Shown: piece after piece, positions 1-8,380 of the stretch
How positions within the stretch are numbered: the first letter of the stretch is position 1
Layout: each line of letters starts with the position of its first letter
Assembly: GCA_036266995.1 (NCBI GenBank)
Contig: DATAWX010000053.1
Location: forward strand, 1 to 45,353
DNA from: GCA-003244245 sp036266995
Lineage (GTDB): Bacteria; Actinomycetota; Actinomycetes; Mycobacteriales; Pseudonocardiaceae
Reading direction: 5' to 3'
DNA length: 45,353 nt
The notes under the pieces: generated by a model
Database searches by the model: none
The model's input: the letters and a program-made list of their open reading frames with translations, nothing else
Told to the model about the DNA's origin: nothing
Program-made: the position numbers and the translations under genes

Positions 1-151
1 TGCCGTCCCCGGCACATCCGCGGCAGACCTATCCAGCCCTGGCAGATGCTGGCGAGGCCCATGTGACCATTGGTGTGCGATGGGTGCAGGTGGTGGCGGG
101 CTGCGGCGAGGAGGGCCGATGGGCACGGGCACCGCCGACTAGGGTGTCGGC

Positions 152-733
152 GTGCTGCTGTCCGATCGGGACCTGCGGGCCGAGATCGATGCTGGACGAC
201 TGGGTATCGAGCCGTTCGACGAGAAGCTGCTCCAACCCTCCAGCATCGACGTGCGGCTGGACCGGTTCTTCCGCGTATTCGTCAACACCAAGTACACCCA
301 CATCGACCCGTCGTCACAGCAGGATGATCTGACGTCACTGGTGGAGCCCGACGGTGACGAGCCCTTCGTGCTGCATCCCGGCGAGTTCGTGCTCGGGTCG
401 ACGTTTGAGCAGTTCACGCTGCCAGACGATCTGGCCGGGCGGCTCGAAGGAAAGTCCAGCCTCGGCCGTCTCGGCTTGCTGACCCACTCCACGGCAGGTT
501 TCATCGACCCCGGTTTCAGCGGTCACATCACCCTGGAGCTGTCGAATGTGGCGAATCTGCCGATCACGCTCTGGCCGGGAATGAAGATCGGGCAGCTGTG
601 CCTGTTCCGGCTGTCCAGCCCCGCTGAACACCCCTACGGCAGCGCTGGCGTGGGCTCCCGCTACCAGGGCCAACGCGGGCCGACGCCGTCCCGGGCCTAC
701 CTGAACTTCCAGCGCGTCGACACCCGCCGCTGA
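152..733 (+). CDS. dcd: dCTP deaminase, bifunctional (dCTP to dUMP) type
   Basis: This is a 193-residue cytosolic enzyme of pyrimidine deoxynucleotide metabolism. It deaminates dCTP, and the actinobacterial type also hydrolyses the product to dUMP for thymidylate synthesis. Visible hallmarks are KSSLGR at residues 101-106, the loop THSTAGFIDPGF (111-122) and the catalytic glutamate E129 in TLELSN. Ala115 sits where the bifunctional mycobacterial enzyme has alanine. The length matches the family (about 190). The GTG start opens on MLLSDRDLRAEI, the usual N-terminus. It stands alone, and the next gene begins 54 bp downstream behind its own promoter. The assignment is firm; bifunctionality is inferred from the loop. 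Confidence 0.96.
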   Translation: MLLSDRDLRAEIDAGRLGIEPFDEKLLQPSSIDVRLDRFFRVFVNTKYTHIDPSSQQDDLTSLVEPDGDEPFVLHPGEFVLGSTFEQFTLPDDLAGRLEGKSSLGRLGLLTHSTAGFIDPGFSGHITLELSNVANLPITLWPGMKIGQLCLFRLSSPAEHPYGSAGVGSRYQGQRGPTPSRAYLNFQRVDTRR

Positions 734-738
734 ACTCT

Positions 739-786
739 CGTCAACTAGCCATTGACGATAAGGGGTGCGTCAAGTGATAGTTGACG
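739..786 (+). promoter_or_regulatory. Leaderless promoter with two identical CGTCAA-N7-TTGACG operators
   Basis: Two perfect inverted repeats, CGTCAA-N7-TTGACG, lie at 739-757 and 768-786, centred 29 bp apart. The TTGACG of the first (752-757) is a near-consensus -35 box. Seventeen bases later comes TGATAG (775-780), a fair -10 box inside the second repeat. The expected transcription start falls at or next to the ATG at 788, and there is no Shine-Dalgarno, so the mRNA is probably leaderless. A protein bound to the repeats would cover both promoter boxes. The binder is unknown; the HTH protein encoded directly downstream is a natural candidate. Confidence 0.7.
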
Positions 787-787
787 A

Positions 788-1525
788 ATGACACTTGATG
801 AACTCATCACCCAGACCCGAGCCGAAACGCAGAGCCTTGAGCCGCTGAAGTTGCTAGCCAGCGCGGCGCGCCAGCAACAGCAGCTGTCAGACCTCGGGGA
901 ACAACTCCTTGACCACTTTGTCCAGGAGGCTCGGGCTGCCGAGTGTTCGTGGTCCCAGATTGGCACCGCGCTCGGGGTCAGCAAGCAGGCGGCCCAGCAG
1001 CGGCACTCCGCGCTGCGCTCATTCATCGGCAAATTCGTCGGCGGTGTCGAGTCCGCCATGGGCCATGTGGTCACGCGGTTCACCTCCCGGGCGCGACGTG
1101 CGGTCGTGCTCGGCCAGGAAGAGGCCCGGACGTTGCGCCATGATCACATGGGCACTGAGCACCTCCTGCTGGGCCTGCTGGCCGAGGGCGACGGCATCGC
1201 GGCGCAGGCGCTCGCGCGAGCCGGTATCACGTTGGATGCTGTCCGCGCCGAGATCGAGGACGTCGTCGGCTGCGCTGAGGAGATGCCACGAGGTCACATA
1301 CCGTTCACCCCGCGAGCCAAGAAAGTGCTCGAGCTGGCGTTGCGCGAGGCCCTGCATCTCGGCCACAACTTCCTGGGCACCGAGCACATCCTGCTTGGCA
1401 TCATCCGCGAGGGTGCGGGCGTAGCTGCCCAGGTGCTGGTCAAGCTCGGCGCCGACCTCAACCAGCTCCGCGACCACGTCCTAGCCTTGCTCGCGCCAGC
1501 CGAAGCGCCATCCGGAACCGAATAG
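788..1525 (+). CDS. HTH plus double Clp-N domain protein (no ATPase domain)
   Basis: This 245-residue protein has an N-terminal helical region with a helix-turn-helix-like stretch (about 52-75, SWSQIGTALGVSKQAAQQR). Two Clp N-terminal repeats follow (about 97-160 and 172-240), each with the signature GTEHLLLG or GTEHILLG. Clp-N repeats form the substrate- and adaptor-docking domain of ClpC and ClpB, but no AAA+ module is present. It could be a DNA-binding regulator that senses proteostasis, or a Clp adaptor or decoy. It starts at ATG 788, one base after the second operator, with no ribosome-binding site. It converges on the Fe-S oxidoreductase gene. Domain calls are firm; the role is inferred. 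Confidence 0.85.
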   Translation: MTLDELITQTRAETQSLEPLKLLASAARQQQQLSDLGEQLLDHFVQEARAAECSWSQIGTALGVSKQAAQQRHSALRSFIGKFVGGVESAMGHVVTRFTSRARRAVVLGQEEARTLRHDHMGTEHLLLGLLAEGDGIAAQALARAGITLDAVRAEIEDVVGCAEEMPRGHIPFTPRAKKVLELALREALHLGHNFLGTEHILLGIIREGAGVAAQVLVKLGADLNQLRDHVLALLAPAEAPSGTE

Positions 1526-1562
1526 CGGTTTCGATTTCGTAGGAAGCGCTATTCGGAACCGG
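1512..1562. terminator. Bidirectional hairpin between convergent genes
   Basis: Arms at 1512-1527 and 1547-1562 are complementary over 16 bp with two mismatches (the GGAACC block), around a 19-nt loop. The element spans the stop codon of the Clp-N gene and the 3' end of the minus-strand oxidoreductase gene. This fits a shared terminator, although there is no T-tract. Confidence 0.6.
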
Positions 1563-3759
1563 CTGGCGGTGTCGGCGCCCCCCGTTTGACACTGGTCAGC
1601 AGGAGTTGGGCGACGTCGAGGACTTCGGTGGTGTTGGCGGCGGTGCCTTCGGCCTCCCTCGTGGTGAGGCCGTCGGTGAGCATCACCCGGCAGAACGGGC
1701 AACCGGTGGCGATCGCGGACGTCCCGGTGGCGATCGCCTCGTCGACCCGGTCGAGGTTGACCCGCTTGCCGATGCGCTCTTCCATCCACATCCGGGCGCC
1801 CCCAGCACCGCAGCACATGGAACGGTCACCGTGCCGCGGCATCTCAGTCAGCGCAGCACCGGACGCGGCGACCAGCTCCCGTGGCGGCGAGTACACCTCG
1901 TTGTGCCTGCCCAGGTAGCACGGATCGTGATAGGTGACCGCCGGCCCGGCCGCCGCATCGGGCACCGGGACCAGCCGCTTGTCCCGCACCAGTTGGTTGA
2001 GCAGCTGGGTGTGGTGCACCACCTCGTAGTGCCCGTCGAGTTGCGGGTACTCCCGGCCCAGCGTGTTGAAGCAGTGCGGGCAGGTCGTCACGATCTTGCG
2101 ACGACCGGGTTCCCGCCCTTCGAAGGCGGTGTTGAGCACCTCGACGTTCTGCTGCGCCAGCATCTGGAAGACGAACTCGTTGCCCGATCGGCGGGCCGGA
2201 TCACCGGTGCAGGTCTCACCGTCACCGAGCACCACGTAGTTGACGCCCGCGATGTGCAGCAGCTCGGCGGTGGCCCGCACCGTCCGCTTCGCGTTGTCGT
2301 CATAGGCGCCCGCGCAGCCGATCCAGAACAGGTACTCGACGTCCTCGGGCAGTGTCTCCTGCGTCAACCGCGGAACCTCGAAGTCCAGGCCCTTCGTCCA
2401 GTCCATCCGGGCGGACTGGTTCTGCCCCCATGGGTTGCCCTTGTTTTCCAGGTTGCGGAACAGCGTGCCCAGCTCGGTAGGGAACTCCGCCTCGATCAGC
2501 ACCTGGTAGCGCCGCATGTCGACGATGTGGTCGACATGCTCGATGTCCACCGGGCACTGCTCCACGCAGGCCCCGCAGGTGGTGCATGACCACAGCACGT
2601 CCGGGTCGATCACCCCGCCGACCTCGGCGGTGCCCACCAGCGGCCGGGCGGCCTGCTCCGGGCCCGATCCGGGAACCCGGCCGAAGCCGGACTCCGGCAC
2701 GTGGCCGTTGCGCGCGGCCAGCGCCAGCACGTCGACGTCGCTGTGGTCCGGCACCGTTTGGTCGCCGATCAGATATGGCGCCTTGGCGAACAGATGATCC
2801 CGCAGGTCCATGATCACCAGCTTGGGGGACAGCGGCTTGCCGGTGTTCCACGCCGGGCACTGGCTCTGGCAGCGACCGCACTCGGTGCAGGTCGCGAAGT
2901 CCAGCATGCCCTTCCAGGTGAAGTCCTCGACCTTGCCGCGGCCGAAGACGTCGTCCTCTCCGGGGTCCTCGAAGTCGATCTCCTTGCCACCGGACTCCAT
3001 CGGCAGCAGCGGGCCCAGTGCCTTGGGCATCCGCTTGGCCGCGACGTTGATCGGCGCGATGAAGATGTGCAGGTGCTTGGAATACAGCACGATGATCAGG
3101 AAGGCCAGCATGACGCCGATATGCAGCAGCAGCCCCACTGTCTCCAGTACCTGGTTGGACCCCGCGCCCAACGGTGCCAGCAGCGCGGCTGCACCGTCCG
3201 AGGCGAACGCGCCAGAGCGGTAGGGGAACGTGCCGTTGTTCACCTCGGTGCCCCGGAACAGGAACAACGTCCAGATCACATTGAAGATCATGAACAGGAT
3301 GAGCCAGGCGCCACCGGTGTGCGAGCCGTAGAACCGCGACGCCCGCTGCCTGCGCTCCGGCGCCTGCCGCACCCGCATGATCGCGAACGTGATGATCGAC
3401 GCCAGCACGGCGAGCGCGATGAAGTCCTGTAGGAAACCCAGCACCGGCGAGTGCCCGACCAGCGGGATGGCGAAGTTCTCGTCGAACAGCACCCCGTAGG
3501 CCTCGATATAGACCGTGATCAGGATTACGAAGCCCCAGAACGTGAAGAAGTGCGCCAAGCCGGGGACCGTCCAGCGCAATAATCGCCGCTGCCCGAACAC
3601 CTCGACCAGCTGCACCCGCAGCCGGGCGCCGAGATCCTCGGTGCGGCCGCTCGCCGGCTGCCCGGAGCGGATCAGCGAGTACAGCCACCACACCCGGCGA
3701 CCAGCGAGAACGAGCGTTAGGACAGTCAGTCCCAGGCCGATCACCAGTCGCGCTGCCAT
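1549..3759 (-). CDS. Membrane-bound (Fe-S) oxidoreductase, HdrD/GlpC-like
   Basis: This 736-residue membrane electron-transfer protein has about six hydrophobic helices in the first 250 residues, resembling the haem-binding subunit of respiratory nitrate reductase. Two 4Fe-4S motifs follow, CTECGRCQSQCP (about 289) and CTTCGACVEQCP (about 390), then two cysteine-rich CCG-type modules (HDPCYLGRHN, RSMCCGAGGA). It probably passes electrons between a cytoplasmic donor and the quinone pool; the partner is unknown. It resembles M. tuberculosis Rv0338c in architecture and neighbourhood (from memory). I prefer ATG 3759, preceded by AGGGTGG, over the TTG at 3795 that lies inside a repeat. The upstream same-strand gene ends in that repeat. 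Confidence 0.9.
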   Translation of the reverse strand: MAARLVIGLGLTVLTLVLAGRRVWWLYSLIRSGQPASGRTEDLGARLRVQLVEVFGQRRLLRWTVPGLAHFFTFWGFVILITVYIEAYGVLFDENFAIPLVGHSPVLGFLQDFIALAVLASIITFAIMRVRQAPERRQRASRFYGSHTGGAWLILFMIFNVIWTLFLFRGTEVNNGTFPYRSGAFASDGAAALLAPLGAGSNQVLETVGLLLHIGVMLAFLIIVLYSKHLHIFIAPINVAAKRMPKALGPLLPMESGGKEIDFEDPGEDDVFGRGKVEDFTWKGMLDFATCTECGRCQSQCPAWNTGKPLSPKLVIMDLRDHLFAKAPYLIGDQTVPDHSDVDVLALAARNGHVPESGFGRVPGSGPEQAARPLVGTAEVGGVIDPDVLWSCTTCGACVEQCPVDIEHVDHIVDMRRYQVLIEAEFPTELGTLFRNLENKGNPWGQNQSARMDWTKGLDFEVPRLTQETLPEDVEYLFWIGCAGAYDDNAKRTVRATAELLHIAGVNYVVLGDGETCTGDPARRSGNEFVFQMLAQQNVEVLNTAFEGREPGRRKIVTTCPHCFNTLGREYPQLDGHYEVVHHTQLLNQLVRDKRLVPVPDAAAGPAVTYHDPCYLGRHNEVYSPPRELVAASGAALTEMPRHGDRSMCCGAGGARMWMEERIGKRVNLDRVDEAIATGTSAIATGCPFCRVMLTDGLTTREAEGTAANTTEVLDVAQLLLTSVKRGAPTPPAGSE

Positions 3760-3784
3760 CACGGCATCCACCCTACGGCCGGTC

Positions 3785-3824
3785 GTGAGTGGCAAACAGT
3801 GTTATAGCACTCAATGCCACTCAC
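3785..3824 (-). repeat. 40-bp palindromic intergenic element, copy 1
   Basis: The outer arms GTGAGTGGCA (3785-3794) and TGCCACTCAC (3815-3824) are perfectly complementary. The core carries a second small inverted repeat, AGTG-TTATAG-CACT. About 36 of 40 bases match the copy at 28522-28561. Read on the minus strand, it supplies the last codons and stop of the gene ending at 3811, and it lies just before the oxidoreductase start. It would fold into a hairpin in a transcript joining the two genes. Confidence 0.8.
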
Positions 3825-4248
3825 GAGTCGCGGCCAGCCTGGCCGCGCGCATTCCAGCCCGGCCGGCGGGCGGGAGCCGGATCGTCATCGGGCGCTGCTC
3901 GTGCCGGGGCACCCGCAGGGAGCGTGGGGCCGGGTAGATCTCGGTCGGGGCGTCCGGGTGTCGCGGGTGCACCAGGTTCACTAGCGCACGCACGGCGGAT
4001 TCCGCAGGACCTACGTAGGCCCAGACGACGAACTCGGGCGCGAACACGTCCACCCGGCCCAGCATGGGAAGCCGCGCGGCGGCGACCCGATCGCAGCTGT
4101 GGATGGTGAGATGATCGACGCAGTCATCCCACTCGTAAGAGGCGGCCAGCGCGGTGGGTGCGGTTCGGGGGCCGCAGCAGTACACGGTGAACCCGTCCGC
4201 AACGACGTCGAGCAGCAGCTTCTCCACCATCGGCGGCAGCTCCGTCAT
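3811..4248 (-). CDS. Hypothetical protein next to a DUF5753 regulator
   Basis: This 145-residue protein belongs to no family I can name. It opens MTELPPMVEKLLLDVVADG and has a hydrophobic YCCGPR stretch and a segment WDDCVDHLTIHSCDRVAAARL. The C-terminal third is rich in Pro and Arg. No signal peptide or membrane helix is evident. ATG 4248 is favoured over upstream in-frame starts because the extension up to 4323 looks non-coding in character. The final codons (REWH and stop) come from the 40-bp repeat. It is divergent from the regulator at 4472, an arrangement seen again at 21052/21212, so it may be a target of that regulator. Confidence 0.6.
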   Translation of the reverse strand: MTELPPMVEKLLLDVVADGFTVYCCGPRTAPTALAASYEWDDCVDHLTIHSCDRVAAARLPMLGRVDVFAPEFVVWAYVGPAESAVRALVNLVHPRHPDAPTEIYPAPRSLRVPRHEQRPMTIRLPPAGRAGMRAARLAATREWH

Positions 4249-4471
4249 GTGATCACCGCTCTTACTGGTGGACGGTGACCCCGGCCGATTCGGGGAGTTC
4301 AAGGCCGGGGCCACCGTCGTCAATGGGTGAGTTCCTGGTGCGCGGTACGGCAGGGCGACCAGCGCGCTCCAGCATGGGGAATAAGCTTGTTACGACCTTG
4401 CTTGCAGCAGGACTGTACCTTCCACGCAGCTTCTCTGCAATTTTCACGATCTTGTGATCTGGGAGGTTCGG

Positions 4472-5341
4472 GTGGCGCAGCGCAAGACGATCCGGTCCCG
4501 CCGGTTGGGTAAGCAGATCCGGCGACTCCGCGACGACGCCCAACTCAACCAGGAGAAGCTGGTCGAGCTGATGAACGCCGACCAGCCCCGTCAGCGTTGC
4601 GTCTCCGCATCGCATCTGTCCCGGGTCGAGTCCGGCATCGCCCGGATCAATCCCGAGCACCTGGACCGGATCATCACAGTCCTCGACGTCGGTGCCGACC
4701 AGGCGCAGAAACTCGACGAGATACGCCGGCGCGCCGACGAACCCGGCTGGTGGCAGGAGTACTCGGACATCGTGCCCGAGACCGTGGAGATGCTCGTCGA
4801 AATCGGCGAGGACGCCGCCACCGCGCACAGCTACGACAACGTCTACGTGCAGGGGCTCCTACAGACCCGCGCCTACGCCGAAACGTTGATCGGCAACGCG
4901 AGGGCCTTCGTCTCGCCGATCAACGTCGATCGGATGGCCGACCTACGGATGCGCCGCCAGCAGCGGCTCGGCGAGGACAGCTTCCAGGGCATGGTGGCTG
5001 TGCTGACCGAGGGCGTCATCCGTACCATGGTGGGCGGCCGAGACGTCATGTGTGACCAGCTCCGACACTTGATCGAAGTGACCCAGCAGTACCCGGTGAC
5101 GATCCACATCCTGCCCTTCAGCGCTGGAGCGTTGCCCGGAACCGACAACTTCGTGATCTTCGGGTTCCCGCATGAGCTCGACGGCGAGGTGGTGTATGTG
5201 GACAGTGACACGGCGCAGCGCGTGTACGAAGAGCGCACCCCCGTGCGGCAGTACACGTACATCTTCGATGCGGCTCTGGCCCAGGCTCTCCCAGCCCGGG
5301 AGTCACAGGACCTGATCCGCGTAGTCATGGAGGAGTTGTGA
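4472..5341 (+). CDS. XRE regulator with DUF5753 (Scr1 antitoxin-like)
   Basis: This 289-residue regulator has an N-terminal XRE helix-turn-helix (about 8-75, with CVSASHLSRVESG as recognition region). A DUF5753 domain follows (about 100-280) with the family phrase YVQGLLQTRAYAETLI and the C-terminal IHILPFSAGALPGTDNF stretch. In Streptomyces such proteins (Scr1) act as antitoxin-like partners of a DUF397 protein, which is encoded here 4 bp downstream. GTG 4472 is chosen because GGGAGG lies 5 bp upstream; the GTG at 4454 precedes that site. The intergenic region to the divergent gene at 4248 probably holds its operator, but I see no clear palindrome there. Confidence 0.9.
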   Translation: MAQRKTIRSRRLGKQIRRLRDDAQLNQEKLVELMNADQPRQRCVSASHLSRVESGIARINPEHLDRIITVLDVGADQAQKLDEIRRRADEPGWWQEYSDIVPETVEMLVEIGEDAATAHSYDNVYVQGLLQTRAYAETLIGNARAFVSPINVDRMADLRMRRQQRLGEDSFQGMVAVLTEGVIRTMVGGRDVMCDQLRHLIEVTQQYPVTIHILPFSAGALPGTDNFVIFGFPHELDGEVVYVDSDTAQRVYEERTPVRQYTYIFDAALAQALPARESQDLIRVVMEEL

Positions 5342-5345
5342 TCCA

Positions 5346-5609
5346 GTGGCACGCACACCCAACCCTTATTTCACTCTCGATGATGCGAAGTACAGCGCGG
5401 TGGTCCATGGCCGGTACGTGAAATCGAGCTTCAGCAACGGCAACGCTGGCTGCCTGTCGTTCACCGTGGCCGGCGGCCTGGTCGGTTTCCAGGACGACAA
5501 GCTCGCCCCCGCCGAGCGCAAGGCTCGCACGCTGATCTTCGACCAGCGCGAGATGGCCGCCTTCATCGCCGGCGCCAAGAACGGAGACTTCGACCACCTG
5601 CTCGACTAA
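5346..5609 (+). CDS. DUF397 protein (Scr2/BldB-like partner)
   Basis: This 87-residue DUF397 domain protein has the N-terminal VKSSFSNGNAGCLSF motif and an aspartate-rich middle, and ends AAFIAGAKNGDFDHLL as usual for the family. It differs from typical members in replacing the RDSKDP turn with QDDKLAPAERK. DUF397 proteins include BldB and the Scr2 toxin-like partners of Scr1 regulators. The GTG start lies 4 bp after the regulator stop, and GGAGGAG sits in the 3' end of the regulator gene, so the two are translated together. Confidence 0.9.
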   Translation: MARTPNPYFTLDDAKYSAVVHGRYVKSSFSNGNAGCLSFTVAGGLVGFQDDKLAPAERKARTLIFDQREMAAFIAGAKNGDFDHLLD

Positions 5610-5645
5610 GCCGTGCCCCACCGATTTTCCCGGCAGCTCTCTTCC

Positions 5646-5707
5646 TCCCGAACTCCACAGCAGCGCTGCCCACGGCGGGCAGAATGGCTCTGTTGTGGAG
5701 TTCGGGA
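5646..5707. terminator. Long imperfect palindrome after the DUF397 gene
   Basis: Outer arms of 14 bp (5646-5659 and 5694-5707, TCCCGAACTCCACA and its complement) are perfect. Inner arms CTGCCC/GGGCAG (5666-5671, 5677-5682) continue the stem with internal mismatches. It lies 37 bp after the DUF397 stop. It could be an intrinsic terminator without a U-tract or a dispersed palindromic repeat; its build resembles the palindrome after clpB. Confidence 0.55.
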
Positions 5708-5825
5708 GCCTGAGTGCAACCTCAAGATCGCTGGACAGGCTCAGATAGCCACCGGCGTACCCGTCACGCGCTGATTCTTCAGGTCGTTTTCAGTCAGCGC
5801 TCCTAGCATCGTCGTGGTGGGGCTG

Positions 5826-7169
5826 ATGACCTTTGCTGTTCCCCGGGTCGGGGGGTTGGTCGAGCGCGACGCGGTACGCCGGTTGGTGCAACGTCTGGGC
5901 TTGGGGCCGCGGCCCGGTGAGCTGGACCGGGCGGTCGCGGCCGGGTTCGCCAGCACCCTTGAGGACTTACTTCACCCAGCGGGAGTGGACGTGGGTCTGG
6001 CCGGCGCACCGGTGCCGGTGTTCGGCCCGGAACCCAGTGCACCCGGTGCCAAGCCCGGTAGCCCGCAGCGGCGGGCGGTCAACCAGCAGGTCGCGGTGCG
6101 CGCAACGGAGTTGCGGGCCTGGTGGGTGGACCGGATGGCCGCCGTCGATGCGCCGTTACCGGAGCGGCTGGCCTGGTTCTGGCACGGGCATTTCGCCACT
6201 GCGATCGGCAAGGTCCGCAGTGCACCGATGATGCTGGCGCAGAACGAGACCTTCCGGCGGCTCGGTGCGGGTGATTTCCGGGAGCTGGCGCGGGCGTTGA
6301 TCGTCGACCCGGCGATGCTGGTATGGCTCGATGGCGCACAGAACCGCAAGGGCCGCCCGAATGAGAACCTGGCCCGGGAGTTCATGGAGCTGTTCACCCT
6401 GGGCGTGGGCAACTACACCGAGACCGACGTGCGTCAGGCGGCCCGGGCGCTGACCGGTTGGCGGGTGAACCGGGTGACCGGGACCGCGTCGCTGCTGGCG
6501 GCTCAGCACGATCCGGGACCTCAGACCGTGCTGGGGACGACCGCGTCGCTGGACGCCTCCGGGTTCGCTGACCTGGTCGTCGCCCGCCCGGAGTCGGCGG
6601 GGTTCATCACCACCCGGATGTGGACCCGTTTCGTCTCCGCGACCCCGCCGGATCCCGCCACCCTGGCGGCGTTGACCACCGCCTACGGTCCTCGTCGCGA
6701 CATCACCGCCCTGTTGCGCGCGATCGCCACCAGCCCCGGCTTCCGCGACCCCGCGGCGGTCCTGGTCCGCCAGCCCGTGGAGTGGGTGGTGGCGACGCTG
6801 CGGGCGCTGCGACTGCGACCCTCGGCACTGCCCGCACCGGCGCAGCGGGCCCTGCGCGCTGGGCTGACCCAGCTGGGGCAGATCCCGTTCGACCCACCCA
6901 ACGTGGGGGGATGGCCCTCGGGCACCGCCTGGTTGACCACCGCGGCGGCCGCTGCCCGGCTCACCCTCGCGCAAGCGTTGACCCCGCACGCCGACCTGAC
7001 CCTGGTCACCGCGGCGGCGCGGCCGGCGCGGGTCGACGCCGCGGCCGCGTTACTGGGCCTGCCCACGCTGACCGACCGCACCCGAACTGCCCTGGACGGG
7101 CTGACCGACAACCCACCCCAACTGGTGGCGCTGGCCCTGGCCAGCCCGGAGAACGTGGTCAGCGGATGA
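5826..7169 (+). CDS. DUF1800 family protein
   Basis: This protein of about 447 residues has the DUF1800 signature: WFWHGHFAT (roughly 120), MLAQNETFRRLG, NENLAREFMELFTLGVGNY (roughly 185) and YTETDVRQAARALTGW. The family is widespread and almost always sits beside a DUF1501 gene; its biochemical activity is unknown to me. No signal peptide is visible, so it could stay in the cytoplasm or leave with its Tat-exported partner. The start is uncertain: GTG 5814 is also in frame 12 bp upstream. Its stop overlaps the next start in ATGA, so the two proteins should be made in fixed ratio. Confidence 0.88.
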   Translation: MTFAVPRVGGLVERDAVRRLVQRLGLGPRPGELDRAVAAGFASTLEDLLHPAGVDVGLAGAPVPVFGPEPSAPGAKPGSPQRRAVNQQVAVRATELRAWWVDRMAAVDAPLPERLAWFWHGHFATAIGKVRSAPMMLAQNETFRRLGAGDFRELARALIVDPAMLVWLDGAQNRKGRPNENLAREFMELFTLGVGNYTETDVRQAARALTGWRVNRVTGTASLLAAQHDPGPQTVLGTTASLDASGFADLVVARPESAGFITTRMWTRFVSATPPDPATLAALTTAYGPRRDITALLRAIATSPGFRDPAAVLVRQPVEWVVATLRALRLRPSALPAPAQRALRAGLTQLGQIPFDPPNVGGWPSGTAWLTTAAAAARLTLAQALTPHADLTLVTAAARPARVDAAAALLGLPTLTDRTRTALDGLTDNPPQLVALALASPENVVSG

Positions 7170-8380
7170 ACTCCCTGACCCGACGCCGGTTCCTGGCGGC
7201 CTCCGGGGTGACCGCCACCGTCGCGGCCGGGGCGACATTGGGCTGGTTCGAGCTGATCGACCGCGCCCGCACCGACCCGCTGCCCACCGACGCCCACGTC
7301 CTGGTGATGCTGACCCTCTACGGCGGCAACGACGGCCTGGGCACCGTGATCCCGGCCGCCGACCCCGCCTACCAGCAGGCCCGCCCGGACCTGGCCTACG
7401 CCGAACACGAGGTACTCCCACTCGGCCAAGGGCTCGGGCTCAACCCGGGCATGACCGGGCTGAAGAAACTGTGGGACGACCGGCACCTGGCGATCGTGCG
7501 CGGCGTCAGCTACCCCCAGCCCGACCACAGCCACTTCCGGTCCATGGCGATCTGGCAGACCGCCTCACCCACCGGCCCGCTGCCCACCGGTTGGCTGGGC
7601 CGCTGGCTCGACGCATCCGGCTCCGACCCCTTGCTCGCCGTGTCGATCGGCCCGGTGCTCCCGCCGATGCTGGCCGGCGCGACCACCGCGGGTGCGGCGC
7701 TCCCCTTGGGCGGGCTCACCCTGCCCCCGGGCGCGCTCGGGCGCGCATTCACCGCCCTGGGCCAACCCTCACCCGGCGAACCCGCCCAGCAGGCCGCCGC
7801 GGCCGCCGCCGTGACCGACCTGCACCGTGCTGTCGCCGCGTTCGCCTCGGCGGTGAACACCACCGCGAAGAACACCCCGACCGCGCACACCAACCGAGGC
7901 GGTGGGGGTGCCCTCGCCGCGCAACTCGACATCGTCGCTCGCTGCATCGAAATCGGCGCCCCCAGCCGGGTGTACTGCGTGAGCCTGGGCGGCTTCGACA
8001 CCCACGCTGACGAGCGCGGCACCCAACAGCGCCTGTTGACCCAGGTCGACGCCGCGGTCACCGCCTTCCTGGACCGGATGGCGAGCACCGACCGGGGTCG
8101 CAAGGTCGTGCTCGCCGCCTACTCCGAGTTCGGCCGCCGGGTCGCGGCCAACGCCAGCCAGGGCACCGACCACGGCACCTCCGGGCCCGTCCTCATCGCC
8201 GGCCAACCCGTCACCGGCGGCTTCTACGGCGACCAACCCAGCCTCACCGACCTCGACGACGGCGACCTGAAAACCACCACCGACTTCCGCGACACCTACG
8301 CCACCCTGCTCGCCAAAGTCCTCAACACCGACCCCGCACGTATCCTCGGCCCAGGCCGCACCGTCGCCACCTACCTCTGA
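7166..8380 (+). CDS. DUF1501 family protein, Tat-exported
   Basis: This 404-residue protein begins MNSLTRRRFLAASG, a twin-arginine signal followed by a hydrophobic stretch, so it is probably exported folded. DUF1501 resembles the alkaline phosphatase/sulfatase superfamily; typical motifs here are LYGGNDGLGTVIP, DHSHFRSMAIWQT, SLGGFDTHADE and YSEFGRRVAANASQGTDHG. The TDHG histidine and the preceding aspartates are candidate metal ligands (family inference). The start is ATG 7166, inside the ATGA overlap with the DUF1800 gene; the upstream in-frame extension is a shadow of that gene. Substrate unknown. Confidence 0.9.
   Translation: MNSLTRRRFLAASGVTATVAAGATLGWFELIDRARTDPLPTDAHVLVMLTLYGGNDGLGTVIPAADPAYQQARPDLAYAEHEVLPLGQGLGLNPGMTGLKKLWDDRHLAIVRGVSYPQPDHSHFRSMAIWQTASPTGPLPTGWLGRWLDASGSDPLLAVSIGPVLPPMLAGATTAGAALPLGGLTLPPGALGRAFTALGQPSPGEPAQQAAAAAAVTDLHRAVAAFASAVNTTAKNTPTAHTNRGGGGALAAQLDIVARCIEIGAPSRVYCVSLGGFDTHADERGTQQRLLTQVDAAVTAFLDRMASTDRGRKVVLAAYSEFGRRVAANASQGTDHGTSGPVLIAGQPVTGGFYGDQPSLTDLDDGDLKTTTDFRDTYATLLAKVLNTDPARILGPGRTVATYL

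Noticed and set aside
6156..6989. 277-residue open frame on the minus strand inside the DUF1800 gene
   Set aside because: It is a codon-bias shadow of a clearly recognised gene, with low-complexity Arg/Gly composition.
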